From: Hirudinaria manillensis
Taxonomy: Eukaryota > Annelida > Clitellata > Hirudinida > Hirudinidae
Direction: 5' to 3'
Length of the DNA stretch: 64,000 nucleotides
Assembly: GCA_034509925.1 (NCBI GenBank)
Contig: CM067531.1
Span: 5,984,001 to 6,048,000, forward strand
Under the pieces are notes generated by a model, which was not told the origin of the DNA, searched no databases, and saw nothing but the letters and a program-made list of their open reading frames with translations. This document shows, in pieces, positions 25,701-36,080 of the stretch (position 1 is the stretch's first letter; each line of letters begins with the position of its first letter). The translations under genes were made by a program, and so were the position numbers.

Positions 25701-28164
25701 TATGCAATTTATGAATGCAGATTTCAAATATTATCGCAAACAATGTACTAGTAATGTAAATAGTAAGAGATAGCGATTGATATTGAATATCGTCATTGAT
25801 ATTAACCATTAAATTAAGCGAATGAAAAATTTCAGATCTTCCAAAATTTGATTGTCCCGTTAAGGTCGAGGCCAGAAAATACCAGGAGAACTTCAAATTC
25901 GTTTGTTTGATTCACGCAAATCCTGGAGTTGAAGATGCGTTTATAAGGTGGAAAAAGTTCGTGGCTTTCACTGAAACTCTCCTTCCAAACTCCGGAATTG
26001 GAAATTATCGCCTTCGAGTTGAATACGGCACCAATGAAACGGTGCGTTTATTTCGATGGACTAAAAGTAAGAAAAATCATTTCCTATTCTGCCCAATTCG
26101 AGATTCGATCACAATAGCTATAAGCACACAGGAAAAAGTTTGGAGTTATTAGGAACAAATAAGGAAAATGTCGTACTTCCCCATCTGTTAATTATATTTG
26201 CATCCAATGGTTACTGTAAATAATAATAAATATATTCAATGATTCACGCAATATAATTTCCGAGTAAAAAGCGAAACGATGCAAAAACATAATTTCGGGG
26301 GGAATTTATTGTAAAACTGAAACAAAAAATGAAACTCAGTAAGTAATAATATGCAAGGATTTACAATCTTAAGTTGAATTGTGGACGAACAAAGTAACAG
26401 ATTTTGAGAAAGGTTTCATCTTGAAACTTAAATTTAAAAAAAGCCACATTTAAACGCTTTTTAATTTCCTTTCTTTTAACATTTTCCTCCTCCTCACAAT
26501 TCAAAGAATTCATTGCCCACGAAAGTAACTAAAATTATATTTTACGTTCTCCAAAGTTTCTCTTTCCAAAGGCTCCACGGTTGATCCGCAACTGGTCATT
26601 GGTTTATGGCGTCGGACCGACGGGTCGTGCATTGACATTGATTAACTAATTAATTAATTTAATTCACTATTTTCATTTTTTATGCTCCGGGGAGATCAAA
26701 TGATGATGAATTGTAAGATATTTCAAGATTCCGAGATTTTCTGTGTGGCAGTTAAAATCAAATTATCCTAATAATAACCAATATTTTTGGCTGTCAACTC
26801 GACATTGTCAAAAGTAGCATCGTAAAGCAATGTTTTGATGATGTCGAGATGGCGGTAGGTGTTTTAACTACTTTGAAACATCCGCACATCGATTGAGTGA
26901 TCCTTTTAGCGGACGGAATATGTAGGTTCAGGAAATTCAAATAGTCTCCACAGTGTGCTCGTGATGCCAATGCGATGCTGCTGCTACTGATGATGATGAT
27001 GGTGGTGCTGCTAATAATGATGACGATGGTGATGCTGATGATGATGATGATACTGATGGTACTGATGATACTGATGGTAATAACAACGACAATGCTAGTG
27101 ATCTGTTGAATCGATTCAGACTGTGGAAGTTAGATTCGGCTTGTAGTCCTGAACTATATATTTGCCAACGTAGGCCGTAAATAATTCCAAAAATAATGTA
27201 AATCACAATTTTTCATAGTCATAATAATATTTTTAAATCAAAATAATGAATCATAAAAAATTATTCAATAAATGTAATTAACAGATGTATTATGTTCAAT
27301 AAATGCAATATATTATAATATTATGTAACCATATATTACACAATATTATATAATATTATTATAATATTATATTTATTATAACAGACTTTTTTTCTGAATG
27401 TTAGCCACTCATTTCAGAAGGTGAAAGTCAGGAAGTTCTATTTATTCAAGAAATCATTAACTTTTGTCGTTGCGAAATTTTAATTAAATTAATTATGAAA
27501 TTAATATTTAAAAATGAAGTTTTGATAAATAATAATAATAATAATAATTAAGTGATCAATCAGTTCCAATTGCCGACTGAAAGCGAATGCTGTTTGTCGG
27601 ATATATTACGTTACGATGCGCTAGAATATTCATTAAAATTCATATAATTAGAAAAACAAGCTATCATATATTGAATATTGATATAAATAACTCGGTATTG
27701 TAAATTGAACATCGAATCAATGCGTTGTCGTAGCCATTGTCTCGCGTCCTGAACCTAAAATATTCCATGCTAATCACGCAGAAATCGGGTTCAAGGTTGG
27801 AGCTTTTGATTGGTCGGATGTTCCCGCAGACCTTCAGAACCTACCAATTGGTGGCCAGCAACGCTCTGGGCACGACGACGCTGGATGTCGTTGTCATGGA
27901 AACCGGTACGTTGCTTCCGTTATAAGTTCTATCGATTTTCCGTTTGAGGAAAGCCATAAATTTTTAAAAAAGTAAAAAAAAAGAAAATATGCTTAGATAA
28001 TTTATTTATTTATATGAAATCTTTTCCAAATAGAGTGTAATTCATTTGTCTCCATGACAACAGCGGAAACCTCACTCAATAACGAAGGGCAGAGGCTTCA
28101 ATCATCGACGGCTTTATTCCTCCTCGTCGTCATCGTCGTCGTCGTCGTCATCACCATGAATTAA
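22754..28164 (+). CDS. Immunoglobulin-superfamily cell-surface protein, probably GPI-anchored
   Basis: Seven exons join in frame to 417 aa: 22754-22802, 22879-23142, 24072-24152, 25258-25638, 25836-26041, 27734-27905, 28064-28164. Exon 1 codes a signal peptide (METSLTSSLIVFFNLA). The first Ig domain has Cys43, Trp57 and Cys116 in a DSGEIGC motif. The second spans about residues 133-258 (VNVTCKI, NLTCSAL). The third starts at about 260 (FKFVCLIHANPG, IRWKKF) and ends TYQLVASNALGTTTLDVVV, where the usual F-strand Cys is Leu. The last exon codes a hydrophobic C-terminus (FLLVVIVVVVVVITMN) that ends with no cytoplasmic tail, as in GPI signals; a very short-tailed transmembrane protein is the alternative. 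AATAAA at 28247-28252. Likely adhesion or recognition role; ligand unknown. Confidence 0.85.
26970..27085. repeat. Imperfect (GAT)n-type microsatellite
   Basis: Degenerate GAT/GCT/GGT trinucleotide tract inside an intron of the Ig-domain gene. Confidence 0.8.
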
Positions 28165-31100
28165 TGTTTCATAGCTTCCTGTGGCAAATTGCTTTTTGGG
28201 AGCCATTTTTAAAAAATTCTTCTCGACGCTTTTCTGATTTTGTAGAAATAAATTGTTCAACTTTTCAGCGCTGCATTTAATCCTAATTAAATGTGATAAT
28301 TAAACATTAATCAATGACAATATTCAAAGCTTATGAATATTCAAAGACCACCTGGCAGAAATGTTGATAATATTCATCATCTGAACAGACTTTTTGGAGT
28401 TTTGAACTTTTTTCGTCTCGTCGAGCAGTCACATGAATTTACATTCCAACAAAGGGTTGAATAGATTGAAATTAAATACTGTAGCATTAAATAGGAGCCA
28501 AAAAAAATAATTAAATTGATTTTAGATGCGACTAAGTTAAATCGGAATTAAGTCTTTCAATTTCAACATCTTTCAAATTGAACTTCTGAACCACCAACCT
28601 AAAAATAGAGAAGACTTCGGTTTATCGTTTTCAACCCAAGTCCACTTTATTTTCAGATGGGAAGTGACGTCAATAATCGGATTTTTAAATTAAAATCGTA
28701 AATTATTTCTATTCTTTGGTAACATTGCTTGCCAGACAACCTGAGCAATTTATGTACATTTCTGCGTTCAACTGGGTTTTGTCGATTGGAGCCGAAACAC
28801 GAAAATGCACATCAACTGCGCGGTAAAAGTTGGAGTTTACTTCTTTCCCAGCATCTCACGAATATCGAAGTTAATCGAATAGGAAAATTTCTCGTATTGG
28901 AGTAGATTGTTACTGATTACATCTCAAACTGAAGTAAATCGTTTCAAAACTAAACCTTTTGCATTTTCAAGATTACGAGTCCAAAAACAGAGCTCTAAGT
29001 AAGGTCTGACTTGACGCTCAGAGGCAGATATATAAGTTGTCGTGCGAAAGTGACATTCAATGGAGCGAGTCAAAGGAAGACATGTCTAGACACGTGCCGC
29101 AGGAAGCAGCATTGTTGATGGATCTGCTACCAGCCAAATGACGTGACTAATCATGCAGAACCAATGCTGTGTCGTACCAAGTTTGATCGCCAAAGTGTAT
29201 ACCTGGATTTGAATTTCTAAGGTAAATACAAAGAAATATGACACCTGAAAAATATATCGCATCGACCAACCTTATCCTCTTTCAATCCATTTCACTCCAG
29301 ATGAGTCGAAGAAGCACTCCCAAGAAAGGAGGAGTGAAGGCATCATCTACCGTCTTCCTTACCTGGATCGTGAGTGCCTATATTTGCTTAGCAACATTCA
29401 TAAATACGCGCAGGAACAATATATTGACTAAGCAACACTCACCTGAATTAGTCCTCTTACCTGTTTACCTGTGCCACTTGCTTCTGCATCAGGCAGCAGA
29501 CGTGGTTCGACTTCATTCCATTGAACATTTTAAAAGAAAAGATTTTTTTTGAGTTTCAAATCGCATTCATTTTATTCATGATTCCATTTTGACCGCCATC
29601 ATTTTTCAGTTGATTTTTTAAATTATTAGTCTTGACGAGTTGTTATCAAACATCGTGTTTCCAGCAAATGGACAATTTGTTTCAACAACTGGAAAAGAAA
29701 GGAAACAGTCTTAAGGGAACATACGTCCTTCTTAGTCAAGCTGTCCTTTTAAACAGAAAAAAATTGCGATGGTTTGCAAGAATAGGGTACGTGGCAGTCG
29801 AGTGAAGAAATGTATTCTTAAACAATATTTTTGTGCGTTTTATTGATCCAAAGGCAATTTGGCGATTCAATCATTGATGAACGAAGCGATACGAAGTAAT
29901 CCAACCGTGCAAATCTTGTGGAAATGAATTTTATAATTGATGAAATAACCTGCTAAGAATTGTTTTAAATGTCAGGACTTGTTGTACTTGCTTTCCTTCA
30001 ACGGCAAAGAAAATTCTTGCCGGGCTATTTAGGAGAATAAAACATTCATACGAAAGTCTTGTGGACATTTCATTCAAATGTGCAAGTCATGTTCTTTTTG
30101 TCAGTTCACTTTTAAATCTTTTGGAATCAAGGAAGATTAAAATGGAGTTTTAGAAGGAATCTTCAGGAAAAATGAATTCATTTAAGGTCCATATGTCATA
30201 TTGTAATATGTGTAATATTTAGGCTTTTAGCCCGTAATGAACTAAGATTCCGCTTAACCTATTTGGATCGATTTAGAACAAGAGTCTTGAAGGAACCTTT
30301 TTATGCACAAGTTATATCAATATCAATACTCCACGTTAGCGTTAGGTCATATCTTCAAAGATTTTTTTAGAGTGAATTACAATATATTATATTGCATTAT
30401 GGAATGCTCGGTAACGATTAGATTTCATGACACAAACCTAGAAAACAGTACTTGAAGGTGGCCTTTTTGCATTCACGGATGACTGACTTATTGATTTATC
30501 ACCTCGATTTGAGTGGATATAATTTCTTAAAAAATTGATCAGTACACAGAAGATGTCTCGGTTGGTGACGGATTGTCTTTAAATTTTCATAAACAGAATG
30601 AGCTGAACCATTTTGGAAGATAAAGCAAAATTAAGGACAAAATTATATCCCGTGGATAGGTTTGAATGAATACACGTGCATTTTAGTTAATCATTGCAAA
30701 ACCATTGCAGATCATGCGATCATAATATGATCGGGTCATTGGGTGCAACTAACATCAATTTTTATGTCTTATTTCTAGAATATAGTCGTGAAAATGTGCT
30801 ATTTGCGTTTAAAATCTAGAAGTTACATTAAACGAATAGTTATTATAACTTGAATTAAACGATTATTATTTAAATTAAAAGAAAGTGATTACTAATTCAC
30901 TTTTATTAGACGAGCCTCGTTTAGTTTTTCTTAATTAAAATGTGCAGACTCAAGCGGATAAACATTTAATAGAAATAAATTCTTGAATTTTATTCATCAG
31001 GTCAACAGAGCATTAAACTTTAGGATGGTGTAGTTCCATGTAGCAATGGATCAGTATTAGTAGGTTGGCAGAACTATATATTTATATTTGTGAAGGTAGA

Positions 31101-32116
31101 CATGATCCATTGTCTCACTATTCCTAATTTCAGGCCAAAACGTTGCTATTTTTAAAGTTTATCGGAAAGAATTGCATAAAGAATGGAACAGCTGTAAATC
31201 TTCGCTCGATTTTAACTTATTGGTTATCCCTATCCACGCCAATCTAGTTCCAGGCACAACATTTTAAAACTCGAAAACATATTTTGGCCTCCAGAAGTTG
31301 TACGTTTGTTGCACATGATTACTCATTTCATCCCAACCATTTGGCATTCTTTTGTTATTTCTCAGCACTTTGTGCTATTTGTAGAAAGAATAGGCAACAA
31401 TTTAATGACATTTGGCATTGTTTGCATCGCTTGTTTCAAGAATGGTATTCCGTAGTTAGGCATCGTACTTTGATTTAACGTGGTTCTTTTAAACCTAAGC
31501 AGTTTGCATTCAGAGCCCTTCTAAAAATGATTTCAAATAAATGTTCTTTGATGAAATTACAATCGTTTAATGAAAATGTAAACATTTCGAGCAGATGAAG
31601 GAAAAAGTAAATATTCTGAACAGATGAAAATATGAAATTTCACAAATATAACAACATGTATCAAAAAACTATAAATGAATAAATTTCTACAGCGAATAGC
31701 AATAAAATGTCTCTCGAAAAGTGTCGTCCACAAAAGAGCAGCTGCTGAGTTCAGAAGTCGACAAAGAGGCCTCGAAAGATGGGAACACATCAGCGGTTTG
31801 CTTGAATCGTGGACGAAATCAGCAACTTTGAAAAGAACATTTGAACACAAAAAATGCAGGTTGTGAACATTTCTTCTGTCATTCGTTCTAAAATGAAGCA
31901 ATTGGAACCATATTGTCGAGGCACGTGACGAAAAGCTATTCAGTTCTCTTTGTAGTGATTATGGTAATGATGTCTGGATGTCTGGATGGATGTCTGGATG
32001 GATGGATCAACTGCGGAGAATGAATCTTATGGCAAGAAGATGGAGTTAAAAGATGAATCAAGTAACGCATCAATATAAATTAACTGATGACTCATCAATA
32101 TAAATTAACTGGTGAC
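28165..32116. other. 4-kb region without a confident gene
   Basis: Contains one exon-like pair (see 29301-29786) and otherwise AT-rich sequence. A short GTCTGGATG-type GGAT repeat sits at 31971-32009. I could not build a gene across this stretch. Confidence 0.45.
29301..29786 (+). CDS. Possible two exons of an unidentified gene
   Basis: Segment 29301-29369 follows a good acceptor (CACTCCAG), opens with ATG, codes MSRRSTPKKGGVKASSTVF and ends at a strong GTGAGT donor. Segment 29665-29786 follows TTTCCAG, is open for 40 codons (QMDNLFQQLEKKGNSLKG near its start) and ends at GTACGT. Both joins are phase-compatible. The first segment faintly resembles the N-terminus of myosin regulatory light chains (basic run, then A-S-S-x-V-F), but no EF-hand exon was found downstream, so I do not assign it. 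Confidence 0.25.
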
Positions 32117-32928
32117 TCATCGTGACTCCATCAACTCGTCAGAATCATCGATGCTTGTTCCATCCTCGCTTCCATTCATCGGTATTTCTTCGATGGACAC
32201 ATGACAATTGTAAGGTTTGTCACGTTTTAAGTATACGTCCATGACGAGAATTCCATCCGTGCTCAAGTAATAATCAAGGGATTCGACCTGGCAATGTATG
32301 TAAACAGTGATTGTAACAACAATGCTTTTAAGATACCAATTTGGACCTCCAGAAATTAAATACTCTCTTTTTCAGAACTAAGACTTCGGTTTCAAAGAAG
32401 TTTTGTTTGTGCAAATCATTCCTGGTTTATTATAATTATAATTATAATTATTATTTATATAATATAAACATATTATATAATTTTAATTAATTATAATTTC
32501 TGGAATAAATTTTACTTTTCCGACAAGTTTCTTGGGAAGTTTGAACGTTTTGTCGATGCATCTCTTGGTGACCTCTGACCCGTAGTTTCCGATGACCTCG
32601 TCGTAGGAGGCACTGATCCTGATTTGTTGACCATCGGCCATGTCCACTATGACGTCATCGGATACGAATTCGTGTCCTGCATTAAGTTCAGAGTGAACGG
32701 TGGTTTTTTTTTTTTAGGTCAAGCAGTGCATTTTGCTTCTAAAGAGCATTTCATGTTTTATGGTTGAATTGGATATCTTAATTATAACTATAGTAAAAAA
32801 TTTATTGAATTTAATCTTAATTATAACGTAACAGGTGTTTCATCTGCATTCCTGCAGCGGTACATGCAGTGGCTCGTATTAAATTAAAGTCATAATTAAT
32901 TCTAGTCTTATAATCATTTTAACAATAA

Positions 32929-32959
<31 letters not shown>

Positions 32960-34350
32960 TTTAACGAACCGAGTGGAATTTTAAGTTTGATCATCCTCCT
33001 GCCAAATTCATCAGATTCGATGGGAACAACACTCGGTCCGAGAGGTTTCTTTTGTCGTGGAAGATGGAAAGGCATTTCGATGCTCAAAATGTTCGACTTG
33101 GAAAGATTGCAGCGCATCCAACGAGTTTCAACCTGCTTTGGAAGGTCGAGTCTGGCGAGGAATAAATATTCATTTCATCCAACTGTATCCATGTATCCAT
33201 CACAATCGATCGTTGTATACACGTCATGTTCATCATAGAATTTCTAATCACTGTATCTGAATCATCGTTGAACATGATGAGCATTTTGAGATGGTTAGAC
33301 CTGACTATTAGGTGACCCTGGGGGAGGGAGTGGGGCATTTGTTACATTAGACTGAGTGTTCAGAAGGCTGGGTTATCCAAAGGCTGCCTTATCAGAAAAG
33401 CCGTTGTAATCATTGTATATATGTCATTGTATATTGTATATATGTTGATATTCATCATAATCGTTGTAATCGTTGTGTTCATGACATTCGTCTCGATCGT
33501 TGCATCCATTACGTTACACTCATTTACACCTAGAGTTTCATCGAAAGAACATTCGAGAAACAAGAACAACTTCCTGATCATCGTCTTCCTGAACAAGGAA
33601 CATTCCCTGCTATCGTCCGTGCACTGAGCGATGAGAACCAACTGTTCGTCCTTCAACTCTAGCGTCACGTCATCGGGCGAGAAGTGGCTCAGATCGAAGA
33701 CGGCACTGAGCACCGGCAGACCATCCCTGTCAACGATGGAAGCCGTGTCTACGATTTGATCGGCTCCTTCCAACTTTTGCTCCTCGGTTGATTTCAGGAC
33801 CAGAAATTCGCTCATTTGTTCCAGATCCTCCTGTTAAGAAAACTTCATTAACATTATTCCTTGCCTTCGTCATCATCATCATCACCACTGTCGTGGTGTT
33901 TTGAGACGATGAGATCGGTAACGATATCGTAACTGGTGACAAGATAATCAACGAACGCTTGAAATTTCATCTCAAAAATACGAGTAAAAATTACTTGAAG
34001 GGACCTGCCACTGTTGCTTCCTTTTGTCGAATTCTTTGTTTTCGTCCTCGTCGTCAGATTTTTTAGTCTTTGAAGTTTTCACTTTGCTTTTCGTATTTTT
34101 CAGAAACTTCTTCAACGCTGCCTTTAAATGCAAATAAATGCAAAATAAATGCAAAGGCAGATAAAAACAAACAAACGCTGGCACTTTTTACTTCGCTCGG
34201 TTCGTCATCATCAACATCGTCGTGCGAATTAGTTCAAAAGACTTTCCAAACATCATGAATCGTAACATCGACTGAGCATTTCGGTTAAATTAAATCTTTC
34301 ACAAGATCTGAAGTTAATTTCATCACAGATAATGAAGTGCTTCTCACCAT
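32117..34350 (-). CDS. Small heat-shock protein with two alpha-crystallin domains
   Basis: ATP-independent chaperone of the HSP20/alpha-crystallin family. Exons: 34350-34348 (ATG alone, then GTGAGA donor), 34121-34005, 33830-33571, 33151-32970, 32676-32516, 32287-32117 (stop TGA). They join in frame to 297 aa. Residues 2-60 are basic then acidic ([20 protein letters not shown]). The first ACD is at about 78-155 ([45 protein letters not shown]). The second is at about 176-265 ([52 protein letters not shown]). The C-terminus is acidic. Tandem ACDs in one chain are characteristic of flatworm HSPs of the p40 type. The donor after 34005 (GTCCCT) is weak and the first-exon call is inferred. A dispersed repeat sits in the intron at 33279-33403. 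Confidence 0.85.
32931..32956. repeat. (ATT)n microsatellite
   Basis: Short TTA trinucleotide run immediately after the exon ending at 32970, inside an sHSP intron. Confidence 0.8.
33279..33403 (+). repeat. Dispersed repeat, copy A
   Basis: About 125 bp closely matching 36740-36863 in the same orientation. Shared landmarks are TTAGGTGACCCTGGGGG (TTAGGCGACCCTGGGGG in copy B) and AGAAGGCTGGGTTATCCAAA, ending ...CTTATCAGAAAAGCCG. Lies in an sHSP intron. Element type unknown. Confidence 0.85.
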
Positions 34351-34482
34351 AGTTCAAGTATTTCCACAGATTCAAACGATTCCTGGATGAACGAATGTTC
34401 AGGTGCAAAACTGCTGGAAGCAGAAGAGCTGCAAGGATGCGTTGAGCGTTTCACGTTGGAAAGGACGAATATTTTAACCCTG

Positions 34483-35367
34483 GGATGGATGGATGGATGG
34501 ATGGATGGATGGATGGATGGATGGATGGATGGATGGATGGATGGATGGATGGATGGATGGATGGATGGATGGATGGATGGATGGATGGATGGATGGATGG
34601 ATGGATGGATGGATGGATGGATGGATGGATGGATGGATGGATGGATGGATGGATGGATGGATGGATGGATGGATGGATGGATGGATGGATGGATGGATGG
34701 ATGGATGGATGGATGGATGGATGGATGGATGGATGGATGGATGGATGGATGGATGGATGGATGGATGGATGGATGGATGGATGGATGGATGGATGGATGG
34801 ATGGATGGATGGATGGATGGATGGATGGATGGATGGATGGATGGATGGATGGATGGATGGATGGATGGATGGATGGATGGATGATTGGATGGATGGTTGG
34901 TTGGATGGATGGATGGATGGATGGATGGATGGATGGATGGATGGATGGATGGATGGATGGATGGATGGATGGATGGATGGATGGATGGATGGATGGATGG
35001 ATGGATGGATGGATGGATGGATGGATGGATGGATGGATGGATGGATGGATGGATGGATGGATGGATGGATGGATGGATGGAATGGATGGACGGACGGATG
35101 GATGGATGGATGGATGGATGGATGGATGGATGGATGGATGGATGGATGGATGGATGGATGGATGGATGGATGGATGGATGGATGGATGGATGGATGGATG
35201 GATGGATGGATGGATGGATGGATGGATGGATGGATGGATGGATGGATGGATGGATGGATGGATGGATGGATGGATGGATGGATGGATGGATGGATGGATG
35301 GATGGATGGATGGATGGATGGATGGATGGATGGATGGATGGATGGATGGATGGATGGATGGATGGAT
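34483..35367. repeat. (GGAT)n tetranucleotide array, about 885 bp
   Basis: About 220 units of GGAT. Two short variant patches (34882-34903 and 35080-35098) split it into three nearly perfect blocks of roughly 400, 175 and 270 bp. The period-4 unit has no stop codon in any forward frame, so it yields WMDG-repeat translations in all three frames; these are not genes. It lies just upstream of the sHSP gene. Confidence 0.98.
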
Positions 35368-36080
35368 ATTATTGATTGATAATATACCTAATGGTAGCAG
35401 ATTTATGAAGTGTATTTTTGTTCATATTTACTCAGACGAAGATGTTTTCAGACGTTTCATATTTTATTGGTTTAATAATGTAAAAATGAACATTAATTTA
35501 TGAACATTAAATATTTATTAAACAATGTCAAACGTCCATTGTGGTACTGATGGAGAACGTGGCTTTCAATTGGTTCCTTCTGAAAAGAAATGATTACGAA
35601 TTATTTATTTTTTAAATTTACATTCATTAATAAAAGAAATCATTCATTAGTTATTTAAGCAGTTGCAAAATGGCGGATCACATTTTCCACAAAAAAAATA
35701 AAACAAATTTGCAATACTACTGATGTAATACAAACATTGCTAACATCTCACGAATGAAGACCATTTCAACATTTTTACTGAAAATCTTTTTAATACGCTT
35801 CACGTGTTTTCCAATGCATTATTATTCTCATGCATTCCTTTTAGACGGTGCTTCTATGTCGTTCATATTCTACGTTCACAATTAACTTGAAGGGATGTTT
35901 GTTGATGTGGATAAAGTATTGAATGAAGCTTGAGGATGGGAACAACGTTGATGGATGGATGGGAGATAGTGATGGGTGGATAGAAGTTAGTCAAAAGTGC
36001 ACAAAAAAAAAGTGCTCGGTCGTGTCTGCTAATGTGCGTCGGCAGTGCCTTGACATCCTAGGACTTGGATAAAAAGGCAC
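35368..36080. other. Intergenic
   Basis: Between the GGAT array and the end of the D8C gene. Includes a few extra GGATG units at 35946-35978. No gene seen. Confidence 0.5.

Noticed and set aside
31557-31901. Open frames on both strands
   Set aside because: Overlapping and without recognisable domains; no consistent splice sites.
34387-35503. Long WMDG-repeat open frames
   Set aside because: The GGAT array has no stop in any forward frame; three overlapping frames translate to the same repeat, so these are not genes.
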